A stretch of DNA of 47,398 bases, taken from contig JAFZFU010000035.1 in assembly GCA_017555745.1 (NCBI GenBank), positions 1 through 47,398 on the forward strand. The letters are read 5' to 3'. Within the stretch, counting starts at the first letter, position 1; the number at the start of each line of letters is the position of its first letter. The notes under the pieces were generated by a model, which was not told the origin of the DNA, ran no database searches, and worked only from the letters and a program-made list of their open reading frames with translations. The DNA is from Bacteroidales bacterium. GTDB lineage: Bacteria; Bacteroidota; Bacteroidia; Bacteroidales; P3. The translations under genes were made by a program, and so were the position numbers. Below are positions 1-7,206 of this stretch, piece by piece.

Positions 1-3
1 CAT

Positions 4-34
4 GTTGTGATTTGCTTTTATTTTCGTATCTTTG
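4..34 (+). promoter_or_regulatory. Promoter inside each CRISPR repeat (first copy shown)
   Basis: Repeat positions 1-4 (GTTG) and 24-31 (TATCTTTG) are separated by 19 nt, matching the Bacteroidota housekeeping consensus TTTG, 19-21 nt, TAnnTTTG. A start about 5-7 nt downstream would fall at repeat positions 36-38, so the transcript would carry about 10 nt of repeat and then the spacer. The same boxes recur at 81, 158, 235, 312, 389 and 465. Promoters inside repeats are known for Neisseria type II-C arrays; their use here is inferred. Confidence 0.7.
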
Positions 35-511
35 CAAAGTCTTAGACAACTTCGAACATAGAAATAATGAATATCTGCTCGTTGTGATTTGCTTTTATTT
101 TCGTATCTTTGCAAAGTCTTAGACAACCGAAGATGAAGTATGTTGTGCAGGGTTGATGTTGTGATTTGCTTTTATTTTCGTATCTTTGCAAAGTCTTAGA
201 CAACATCTTACGCACGCAGTACTCACGGCTGAAAGTTGTGATTTGCTTTTATTTTCGTATCTTTGCAAAGTCTTAGACAACTGTAGAACATCTTGAATTC
301 GCCATCTGCTCGTTGTGATTTGCTTTTATTTTCGTATCTTTGCAAAGTCTTAGACAACCTAATTCAAACTGCATCAAAGCTTCCTCATGTTGTGATTTGC
401 TTTTATTTTCGTATCTTTGCAAAGTCTTAGACAACAACTATTAACCGCCGTGTTGCTCGTGATAGTTGTGATTTGCTTTTATTTTCGTATCTTTGCAAAG
501 TCTTAGACAAC
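4..511 (+). CRISPR. Type II-C CRISPR array, 7 repeats visible, partial at the left edge
   Basis: Seven identical 47-bp repeats start at 4, 81, 158, 235, 312, 389 and 465; each begins GTTGTGATTTGC and ends TCTTAGACAAC. Six spacers lie at 51-80, 128-157, 205-234, 282-311, 359-388 (30 nt each) and 436-464 (29 nt). The three bases before the first repeat are probably the end of another spacer, so the array continues left. Repeat length, spacer length and the GTTGTGATTTGCTTT start match type II-C arrays of Bacteroides as I recall them. The tracrRNA anti-repeat at 5710-5736 pairs with the repeat only if crRNA is read on the plus strand. Even the last repeat is intact, which is unusual for the trailing end of an array. 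Each repeat holds promoter-like boxes (see findings). No protospacer could be searched. Confidence 0.98.
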
Positions 512-515
512 GCGA

Positions 516-552
516 AATGGGTAATTGATTGTAAAGAAATCAATTACCCATT
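516..552. other. Perfect 15-bp inverted repeat after the last CRISPR repeat
   Basis: Arms 516-530 and 538-552 are exact reverse complements with a 7-nt loop. The hairpin begins 4 nt after the final repeat and is followed by only a weak T-run (GTTTTAG). It could be an anchor structure at the array end or part of a short RNA started by the promoter in the last repeat. Confidence 0.75.
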
Positions 553-564
553 GTTTTAGAAATA

Positions 565-593
565 AAAAATCCGCCCCCGAAAGGCGGATTTTT
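565..593. terminator. Bidirectional terminator between the CRISPR array and cas2
   Basis: An 11-bp stem (arms 565-575 and 583-593, AAAAATCCGCC and its complement) is flanked by A-runs on the left and T-runs on the right. It can end array transcription on the plus strand and cas operon transcription on the minus strand, which converge here. Confidence 0.88.
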
Positions 594-633
594 GTATAGC
601 AGTGTGTCCTTTTTTTCTATCCTAAATTGGGTG

Positions 634-972
<339 letters not shown>

Positions 973-975
973 TCA

Positions 976-1908
976 TCACATAGTAGGATAGGCTATTTTC
1001 CTTATTTCGCCGCTATAGCATTTTTGCAACGACGAGGTTGTTGTGCTCGCTGCCACCATAAGCGGACTGCGTTTGCCATTTATCACCACATCCAATACCG
1101 GTATCCTCAGCAGTTCTGCTTTCAATTCCTTGGTCAGTTCGCTACAGTCGGGATATTTATCAAATATTTCCATCACCAGTCGGTCCACGTATGGGCGGTA
1201 TGGTTCCATCACATCGTCGGCAAGGCAGTAGGCATTGTATTTGTTTCGATGATGTATACCCAATGTTGGCAACAATCCGCTTCCTGCCAAGGCACGTGCC
1301 ACAACGGCACGCAATATGGCATAGCCATAGTTTAATAGATTGTTTGGAGCATCGCCGTCGCGGTCTCTTAAAAAGTTGGGGATAGAGGGAAACGCATTCT
1401 GCCAATAATATACAGCCGCACGAGCTTCGAGGTTGTCGCTATCGCCACTCTTAACCTCGGCGGTCCACTTAGTCATATTGCCCACCTCGCAGTGGCGGAT
1501 GGTCTTAAGCACTGCGGCTTGGTTTTGTATTTTTGCCACAATGGTTTGCTGCCAAAGCTGTTTCTTAAGCGGAAGCGAGGCTTCTATTTGGTATCGCATA
1601 CGCTCGGTTTGCACACTATTGGCACATAGCGGCAGCAGCATTCCCACGGGCAAATGGCTGCCGTCGCAGGTAACCACGGCACAGTTGTTCTCCAACAGTT
1701 TTTCCAATACTCCGTGGGTAATGGTTATCCGACTATTGTCCAGCACCACTATACCTATATCCTCTATAGGTATAGTGCGAGTGGCTTCGGCCTTAAAGCT
1801 TTCCGGAAGCGAGGCATTGGTTTCCACTTCCGGAAGCTTTATAACCAGCTGTTCGTTCTTTAGCGAAAGATATGCAGGATTGGTAAAACAAAGTGTTCGC
1901 TTTATCAT
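976..1908 (-). CDS. cas1: CRISPR-associated endonuclease/integrase Cas1, type II
   Basis: Cas1 is the integrase that inserts new spacers at the array. The 310-residue protein has an N-terminal beta domain (about 1-100, IEDIGIVVLDNSRITIT) and a helical C-terminal domain with the metal-binding set: Glu161 in NLEARAA, His220 in LGIHHRNKYN and Glu235 in DDVMEPYRP. This arrangement matches type II Cas1. The start ATG overlaps the end of cas9 by 4 nt, which indicates translational coupling. cas2 follows after 6 nt. No csn2 or cas4 is present, which together with the gene order fits subtype II-C. Nothing appears truncated. Confidence 0.97.
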   Translation of the reverse strand: MIKRTLCFTNPAYLSLKNEQLVIKLPEVETNASLPESFKAEATRTIPIEDIGIVVLDNSRITITHGVLEKLLENNCAVVTCDGSHLPVGMLLPLCANSVQTERMRYQIEASLPLKKQLWQQTIVAKIQNQAAVLKTIRHCEVGNMTKWTAEVKSGDSDNLEARAAVYYWQNAFPSIPNFLRDRDGDAPNNLLNYGYAILRAVVARALAGSGLLPTLGIHHRNKYNAYCLADDVMEPYRPYVDRLVMEIFDKYPDCSELTKELKAELLRIPVLDVVINGKRSPLMVAASTTTSSLQKCYSGEIRKIAYPTM

Positions 1909-4900
1909 GCTTCTACTATTTTGCCCAACAAATCTATTCTTATTTTATGTATGTTGTGCTTAAATAACCCATTGAGATTCGTACGTATGTACTTTTTTGA
2001 TATTCGAGCATTTGAAGTTTTATCATTTATGGTTTCTATATGAAATCTAAACCAATAATCATTTTCAGCGATACTTTGATTTCTATACAAATATTTACTC
2101 AAAGTATTGTAGTCATTGTTGCTTATAGCATCTTTGTAATCGTCTTCGTTCATGCCGAGTATAAACATTTCGTTTTGCTGCATACTTAACTGGTAGGTTA
2201 AGTTTGGAGCAGGAAGATTGTTTAAGAATGCCTCGGGCAATTCCATATCCATTATTTTATCCCACACCTCATTTGGGTTTGTAATAACAGCCGATATTCC
2301 ATATTTTTTACGCTCAACGGCATGCCAAAATGTTACCACATGTTCTATTTTGTTGCCTTCTTTGTCTGTGTATATGGCTATATGGTGGTTGTTGCCCGGT
2401 TTTACAAAGCCTATAGGTTCGTTATCGCCGTTGTATTTAATAGGCTCAACAGCCGAAAGTCCGGTAAAGCAACGCACAGTTTTTATAGGTATATTGCAAC
2501 CTTCATCGGCATAAAGCGGAGTGCTGAAAGCTTGTTTTTCGTTGTTATTGTGTTCGTTTAGGCGTTGTTTAACTATTTCTTTTATCTTTTTGTCTATTAT
2601 ATATTCGGCATCTTTGGCTTTTATGCTTGTTAGCGGATATTTTATTACATATTCTTCTTTGTAACATGTGGCATATTCCAGTGTTACTGATTTGTCTTCT
2701 CTTAGATAGATAGGATCTTTCTTTAGTGAAGCAATAGCCTTTTTGGTATCGCCATCAAACTGTGCAAGGCGTTCTTCCACCAGTTTTTTGATATATGGTT
2801 TGAATATCAAATTGTGATTTTCGAATATGTATTTTATAGGTTTCTTCTCTTCAATGGTCCTGATTTTGCCATAAACACTTTCTTCGCTGAGGCTTCCACG
2901 TGGCACCACTATGCCTGATTGCATTACTACTTTTTTGCCTTTCTTGTACACCACACGCTTGCCTGGAGTGGTTGCTTTTTTGCCGGCTTTGAACGACACT
3001 AGTATTTCTTCAACCTTTTCCCGTACTATCTCAACGGGGAAATGTGGCTGAATGGCTACCCATTTATTTAGCAACGAAAGTTTTTCTTTCCATTCGGCAC
3101 CTTGCTTTTCCACTTCTTCAAACATTTCATCTCTTTCGGTGTTCAGGTTGTTTAGCCGTTGTATATATCCTTGCTTGGTGCAGGCTATCGTAAGAGCGTC
3201 AATGGCATGGTGGCGGTGGTCCATGCGTTTGCTCCAATCTTTGATGCGTTCTTCGGTATGTTTTTGTTCTTGGTGCTCGTATTCTACCATTTCGGTAAGT
3301 CCACCAAGTTTGTAACGTTCAAAGTTTATGCTGTGTAGTATCTCGTCGTATCCCCAGTTGTGTCGCAAAAAGTCGGTAACACTACCGCTTGTGCTCCACA
3401 CATTGCGGCATACTTGACGTAGTATTTCCTGCGACTTGCGTGCTATATATTGGCTTTCTCTAAGTTGGCGGTCTATAAAATCGGTAGGTATTTTATCGGC
3501 AGGAGTGAGTAAGCGTTCACGTTTGGTTTTGGAAATTTTCTTGTTTTCGTAATAGTTTTCTACACGTTTTACATATTCATTAAAAGCTTCCTCGCCTTTG
3601 CTTTTCATATAATCGTAGGCAGTACGATTGTTCTTTTCGTGGTTACACTTTTGACAAGAACATACCTTGTTCGAAAAACTGTCGTCGAAATATAACGACT
3701 TAGGAATAATATGTTCTACTTCGTTATTGGTTCCGGCTAAAAATTCTTTAACATTCACCGGCTGACCGCAATAGAAACATTTTTGTTCTGCCTCGTTCCA
3801 CATCTTGTACTTTTGTATTCTGTTTCGCGACGAACGTATTCCATATTCGGCTATTCTCTTAGATATGTCTTCGTTTTCTTTTTGGCTTTTGTTGTTGCGT
3901 TTGAAACTTTCGTTTCGTTCATCTTTGCTTTGCTTCAGCTCGCGAGCCAATTCTACTCTTATTTCATCAATAGTGCCATATTGGTCAATAATTGCATTTA
4001 CCACATTTATCATCTGGTTCAATATCTTTTCCACTATGGGTTGGCGAAGCTCATTCTTTTGTATTTGTGGTAGTTTGGTGAGTAGTTCACGTGCCTCATT
4101 TTCGGCTTTTGTTATGCTGTTGGAGTGGTTTACTCCTACATATTCGCAAGCCTCGTTGTACTTCATACCATCTTCGAGGTAGGGAAGTATTTTTCGCATA
4201 AACTTTGCCGATTTATTTCCAAAGCCCGGTTTTACAAAGTCTAATGCAAACAATGCGTTTACGGTTTCGTCATCTTCAATGCCAAAGTTCTTTTTTAAGG
4301 CATTGCGTAGTTCCTCTTTGTCTTGAATAGAATATACAGTATGCCATAACTTGTATAGCGGTTGTTCTTCAAAATTGGGGTTAATTACCTTTATAATTTC
4401 GCCGGTGTCGGGATTAGCTTTGTCCAAAGTAATGTAGCTCAAGTTGAATTCTATAAGTTTATCAACGTCATCTATTTTAGATAAAGCTTTCTTTAATTGG
4501 CATAAAGTAGTATTGCCTTGCAGTCCTTTGCCAATAGCTTTTCCTCCCCACCATCCGTCGGCTTTGGTAATGTTAAGTATCTTGTACATGTCGGTCAATG
4601 TCATCTTTTCGTTCTTGTTCAAATGGTCAAACATTGCCCTGCGTTGTTCTACAGTTATGTATAGTTCGTCGTTTTTGCGGTTCTTCAGTGTAAGGTTGTT
4701 TACACTTTCCCATATCTTACACACTTGGAACAGTGGCGAGGATTTGGGTGCAACCTTAGGACCATCGTAAACCACTTTGCCTTCTTTGTTGGTGTATGCT
4801 CGTTTTTCAAATTCACATATCGATATAAGATGTTTGCATGATTTTAGTTTGCGTTGGTAGAAGATTATTTCATTTCGGATTTCGTTTATAATATCATCGG

Positions 4901-5567
4901 TAAGAATATCGGGATAGAATACTTTTTGACATTCCATTATTTGATCGTACTCAGCCTCGTAGGCTTTGCGTGGAAATACTTGTTCTTTGGTGCGATAGGT
5001 GTAGAATTTTCCTTTTTCGGTTGTTATCTCACTTTCTTTCAAATTCTCGGCAAAGAATTGGCCAATGGTTTTGTTCAATTCTTGAATGTGAGCATATCTA
5101 TTGTTTATGTTGGCAACATATTCTCGTTGTTTGCTATCGGCGTTTTCATCGGCTTTGGCATGTTTGTAACCTCTTTTTTGGTTTATGTGGTATAGTACTC
5201 TGCCTATTTCGGGCAAAGAAAGTTGTTTTCCACGTGTGGCAGCATCGGCACGCAGTTGCCATAGCTCTAATACAGGCAGTTTTATCAAACGTTCATCGGG
5301 TAGCATGCCCAATTCTCGCAGTTTATTTGTAAGGTTTTGTCTACGTTGTTGGTATCTGTCATAGCCTTTTCGTGTGGTACGTTTTTCTGTTCTTTTTTGG
5401 TTTTTTGATATTGCATTTCCCGACGAAAATTCGTTGGCATCATCAGGAGTCAGAGGTATAATCCTACTTCCTAAGCCAAGTATTTCTTTGGGTTCATTAT
5501 TTTCTGTACTTATTACAGCCCAGCCTATGCTGTTAGTTCCAAGATCTAGACCTAGTATTTTTTTCAT
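1905..5567 (-). CDS. cas9: CRISPR-associated endonuclease Cas9, type II-C
   Basis: RNA-guided DNA endonuclease that cuts invading DNA with crRNA and tracrRNA. RuvC-I is at the N-terminus with Asp8 (GLDLGTNSIGWA); the Arg-rich bridge helix follows at about 57-85; the recognition lobe is about 90-520; RuvC-II has Glu539 (IRVELARE); HNH is about 590-650 with His619 in VEHIIPKS; RuvC-III has His787 and Asp790 in HRHHAIDAL. The HNH domain is framed by Cys597/Cys600 and Cys636/638/641, a likely zinc site as in many type II-C proteins. The C-terminal ~400 residues should hold the WED and PAM-interacting parts; the PAM cannot be predicted by eye. At 1220 residues it is longer than the compact II-C enzymes but shorter than the B. 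fragilis type. All catalytic residues are present, so it appears functional. Confidence 0.97.
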   Translation of the reverse strand: MKKILGLDLGTNSIGWAVISTENNEPKEILGLGSRIIPLTPDDANEFSSGNAISKNQKRTEKRTTRKGYDRYQQRRQNLTNKLRELGMLPDERLIKLPVLELWQLRADAATRGKQLSLPEIGRVLYHINQKRGYKHAKADENADSKQREYVANINNRYAHIQELNKTIGQFFAENLKESEITTEKGKFYTYRTKEQVFPRKAYEAEYDQIMECQKVFYPDILTDDIINEIRNEIIFYQRKLKSCKHLISICEFEKRAYTNKEGKVVYDGPKVAPKSSPLFQVCKIWESVNNLTLKNRKNDELYITVEQRRAMFDHLNKNEKMTLTDMYKILNITKADGWWGGKAIGKGLQGNTTLCQLKKALSKIDDVDKLIEFNLSYITLDKANPDTGEIIKVINPNFEEQPLYKLWHTVYSIQDKEELRNALKKNFGIEDDETVNALFALDFVKPGFGNKSAKFMRKILPYLEDGMKYNEACEYVGVNHSNSITKAENEARELLTKLPQIQKNELRQPIVEKILNQMINVVNAIIDQYGTIDEIRVELARELKQSKDERNESFKRNNKSQKENEDISKRIAEYGIRSSRNRIQKYKMWNEAEQKCFYCGQPVNVKEFLAGTNNEVEHIIPKSLYFDDSFSNKVCSCQKCNHEKNNRTAYDYMKSKGEEAFNEYVKRVENYYENKKISKTKRERLLTPADKIPTDFIDRQLRESQYIARKSQEILRQVCRNVWSTSGSVTDFLRHNWGYDEILHSINFERYKLGGLTEMVEYEHQEQKHTEERIKDWSKRMDHRHHAIDALTIACTKQGYIQRLNNLNTERDEMFEEVEKQGAEWKEKLSLLNKWVAIQPHFPVEIVREKVEEILVSFKAGKKATTPGKRVVYKKGKKVVMQSGIVVPRGSLSEESVYGKIRTIEEKKPIKYIFENHNLIFKPYIKKLVEERLAQFDGDTKKAIASLKKDPIYLREDKSVTLEYATCYKEEYVIKYPLTSIKAKDAEYIIDKKIKEIVKQRLNEHNNNEKQAFSTPLYADEGCNIPIKTVRCFTGLSAVEPIKYNGDNEPIGFVKPGNNHHIAIYTDKEGNKIEHVVTFWHAVERKKYGISAVITNPNEVWDKIMDMELPEAFLNNLPAPNLTYQLSMQQNEMFILGMNEDDYKDAISNNDYNTLSKYLYRNQSIAENDYWFRFHIETINDKTSNARISKKYIRTNLNGLFKHNIHKIRIDLLGKIVEA

Positions 5568-5612
5568 AGTGTTATATGTTTTTTTAATTATATACTATGT
5601 TGTTTGAAAGTG

Positions 5613-5643
5613 CAAAGATATGAAATATTTTCCAAACTACAAA
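5613..5643 (-). promoter_or_regulatory. cas9 operon promoter
   Basis: On the minus strand TTTG (5643-5640) is followed after exactly 19 nt by TATCTTTG (5620-5613), a perfect match to the Bacteroidota housekeeping consensus. The predicted start is near 5607, leaving a leader of about 40 nt before cas9. The -33 box lies only 2 nt beyond the U-run of the tracrRNA terminator. Confidence 0.82.
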
Positions 5644-5645
5644 AT

Positions 5646-5682
5646 AAAAAAAAGAGCGAGTATCTTATTAGGACCCCACTCT
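5646..5682 (-). terminator. tracrRNA intrinsic terminator
   Basis: On the minus strand AGAGTGGG (5682-5675) pairs with CTCGCTCT (5660-5653), eight pairs including two G-U, followed by a run of eight T (5653-5646). The loop is about 14 nt. It ends the tracrRNA just before the cas9 promoter. Confidence 0.85.
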
Positions 5683-5731
5683 AGATGTTTTCACAACGGA
5701 ATAATCCTTATTGTGATTTGCTTTATTTTCG
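5646..5731 (-). ncRNA. tracrRNA for the type II-C system
   Basis: The plus-strand sequence at 5710-5736 is a degenerate copy of the CRISPR repeat, so the minus-strand transcript carries an anti-repeat. It pairs with the crRNA repeat over 14 bp (TTGTGATTTGCTTT), then a one-base bulge, then 7 bp (ATTTTCG). Downstream come AAGGATTATTCCGTTGTG, which resembles the nexus hairpin region of other type II-C tracrRNAs, and an intrinsic terminator. The RNA would be about 85 nt. It is encoded on the same strand as cas9, 78 nt upstream of its start codon, with its own promoter. Exact ends need RNA data. Confidence 0.9.
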
Positions 5732-5736
5732 TGCTG

Positions 5737-5770
5737 CAAAGGTACTACTTTTTTTTCATATACAAGCAAA
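5737..5770 (-). promoter_or_regulatory. tracrRNA promoter
   Basis: On the minus strand TACCTTTG (5744-5737) fits TAnnTTTG. A TTTG lies 22 nt upstream and a CTTG 18 nt upstream, either of which could serve as the -33 box. The predicted start near 5732-5729 falls at the beginning of the anti-repeat. The -7 box overlaps sequence shared with the CRISPR repeat (CTTTGCA). Confidence 0.7.
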
Positions 5771-5829
5771 AAATAAAGATTTTTTTACTATTTTTCAATT
5801 TGTTATACATATTATTTTGATTATCAGAA

Positions 5830-6292
5830 ATATTTACATCTTCTCTATAAACCGGCACCATTGGTTAGAAGCGACTTATCACCATATTTAATTATGGCAT
5901 TTATATATTTTTGGTACACATAGCCGATAAAAAACAAACGGAAGACAACCTAATTAAACATTAACCACAAAAAGAATTTATAATTGATAACCGATAGATG
6001 AAAATTGTTCTTGAGTAAATTAAGTTTCTACTCCTATTGGTGAATAGCCTAATATTATCTAAGGTCTTGCTATGTTCGGGCGTTGCAATGGTGTTGCAAC
6101 GCTGCTGCATCGGTATAATAATGTCTTTTGATCGCATTGCTTTTTAACATTTGAAATAAAGCATCTCAACCACATCTTCGGACCACAAACATAAAACATC
6201 GATACTATCCGCTTCAAGAATATATTTTTCTTAAAAATCAAAACATACTGATATTCAGAGGGTTAATTTTTACAATAATATATTGTTTTAAA
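5830..6292. other. Intergenic region without a recognised gene
   Basis: AT-rich DNA upstream of the tracrRNA promoter. A 60-codon minus-strand frame at 6059-6241 has no recognisable domain or conserved composition and is not called. A 9-bp hairpin (GCGTTGCAA, arms 6080-6088 and 6094-6102) is present. I see no promoter, RNA gene or transposase remnant that I can defend. Confidence 0.6.
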
Positions 6293-6430
6293 TTCCCCAC
6301 TATATTTAATTCTATATAGTACTATGTAATTCCAAAATGGGTACCCATTTAGGGGTAGAATGGGTACCCATTTGGAGAAAATATAGTACCCATTTGGAGA
6401 AAAATGGGTACCCATTTTTTTTGGGGATAA
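6293..6430. repeat. Palindrome-array element P1 (four ATGGGTACCCAT-type units)
   Basis: Four near-identical palindromes (core AAATGGGTACCCATTT) lie at 6335-6350, 6359-6373, 6381-6395 and 6402-6416. Their centres are 23, 22 and 22 bp apart, about two helical turns. The third copy has a degenerate left arm. The array is bounded by TTCCCCAC (6293-6300) and GGGGATAA (6423-6430), short inverted ends that also flank the array at 25077-25219. No coding potential is seen. Confidence 0.7.
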
Positions 6431-6677
6431 TACACACTGAATTATTAACAGCAATTAACCACAAATGTTAAAACAGAATTCATACCCAAAATACATATTA
6501 TCTGTGTTTTCAACTGCAAATCAAAAAAGTAGAAAAAATGAGTGTACATTTTCATCATCATCCACGCAAAAAATAAGAAATACAAGATACAAAAAACATT
6601 GTTATTAAATTATATTTAGTTCATTATCAATATCATAACACAAAAATACAAAACTTGTTAATATCTTAAATCATTTT

Positions 6678-6701
6678 TTTGATGAAATATTAGTAATTTT
6701 G
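6678..6701 (+). promoter_or_regulatory. Possible promoter of the small ORF at 6818
   Basis: TAATTTTG at 6694-6701 fits the -7 consensus TAnnTTTG. The only TTTG upstream is at 6678-6681, with a gap of 12 nt instead of 19-21, so the -33 match is poor. It would leave a leader of about 110 nt. Confidence 0.35.
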
Positions 6702-6817
6702 TAATCGGAAAAAACAAACATGCTAATCAACTAATATATAGGCATTTTGTTTGCAATGTATTTTGGTTTGAAAAATTACGGAGTAAGGATAATTTATTTT
6801 TTAATATAGTTATATAT

Positions 6818-7105
6818 ATGAAGTTGAAAGAACAAAAATTCAGAGGCAGAATCGTGAAAACGATGTTGACTACGATAGGTAAAGATAGAGACGGAAAACC
6901 AATAAAGGGTGCAAAACTATGGGTACAATCAGACACCAATATAGATGGATTGGAGGAAAATTTGATACTGACCTGTACGGGTGACAATATCCACTATGTT
7001 GGTTGCAACGGTATGATGGTAGAAGGAATGTATTACAACAGGGTTTCCGAGCCCAAAGGCAATTTCTACAACGACCCTCGCATTATAAGTATAAAACAAA
7101 TATAA
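6818..7105 (+). CDS. Small hypothetical protein, 95 aa
   Basis: I do not recognise this protein. It starts MKLKEQKFRGRIVKTMLTTI, has no signal peptide or membrane segment, and is a mix of short strands (ILTCTGDNIHYVG, GMYYNRVSEP) with a basic N-terminus, suggesting a small cytosolic beta-rich domain. The gene sits alone between a palindrome-array element and an HU-like gene on the same strand, 101 nt upstream of the latter, with a predicted RNA pseudoknot between them. Composition is ordinary (few rare residues, plausible codons) and no overlapping frame is better, so it is probably real. Co-transcription with the HU-like gene is possible. Its placement among accessory-like sequences suggests a recently acquired or fast-evolving gene. 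Confidence 0.6.
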   Translation: MKLKEQKFRGRIVKTMLTTIGKDRDGKPIKGAKLWVQSDTNIDGLEENLILTCTGDNIHYVGCNGMMVEGMYYNRVSEPKGNFYNDPRIISIKQI

Positions 7106-7130
7106 GGATAAAAAAGAATTAAAAAAGAAT

Positions 7131-7174
7131 ATTATGACAGACCTCGTCATAATGTTTACTGTAAAACTGAGGTC
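7131..7174 (+). promoter_or_regulatory. Predicted H-type RNA pseudoknot upstream of the HU-like gene
   Basis: Stem 1 is ATTATGAC (7131-7138) with GTCATAAT (7146-7153), 8 bp with a 7-nt loop. Six loop bases, GACCTC (7140-7145), are complementary to GAGGTC (7169-7174). Connecting loops would be 1 nt and 15 nt, and stems 1 and 2 abut directly, which is the geometry of a classical pseudoknot. It ends 32 nt before the ATG at 7207. Confidence 0.5.
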
Positions 7175-7206
7175 CTTCTAAAAAATCCCATAAACAATAT
7201 AAAAAA

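Noticed and set aside
1433..1963. A 176-codon plus-strand frame
   Set aside because: It is opposite cas1 and the end of cas9, whose products are unmistakable; composition is Ser/Leu-rich shadow type.
6059..6241. A 60-codon minus-strand frame as a possible transposase remnant
   Set aside because: No transposase motif, no flanking inverted repeats or target duplication could be found.
7103..7174. Programmed frameshift signal (A-run followed by pseudoknot)
   Set aside because: The upstream frame has already met its stop codon at 7103-7105, before the A-run, so there is no ribosome frame to shift.
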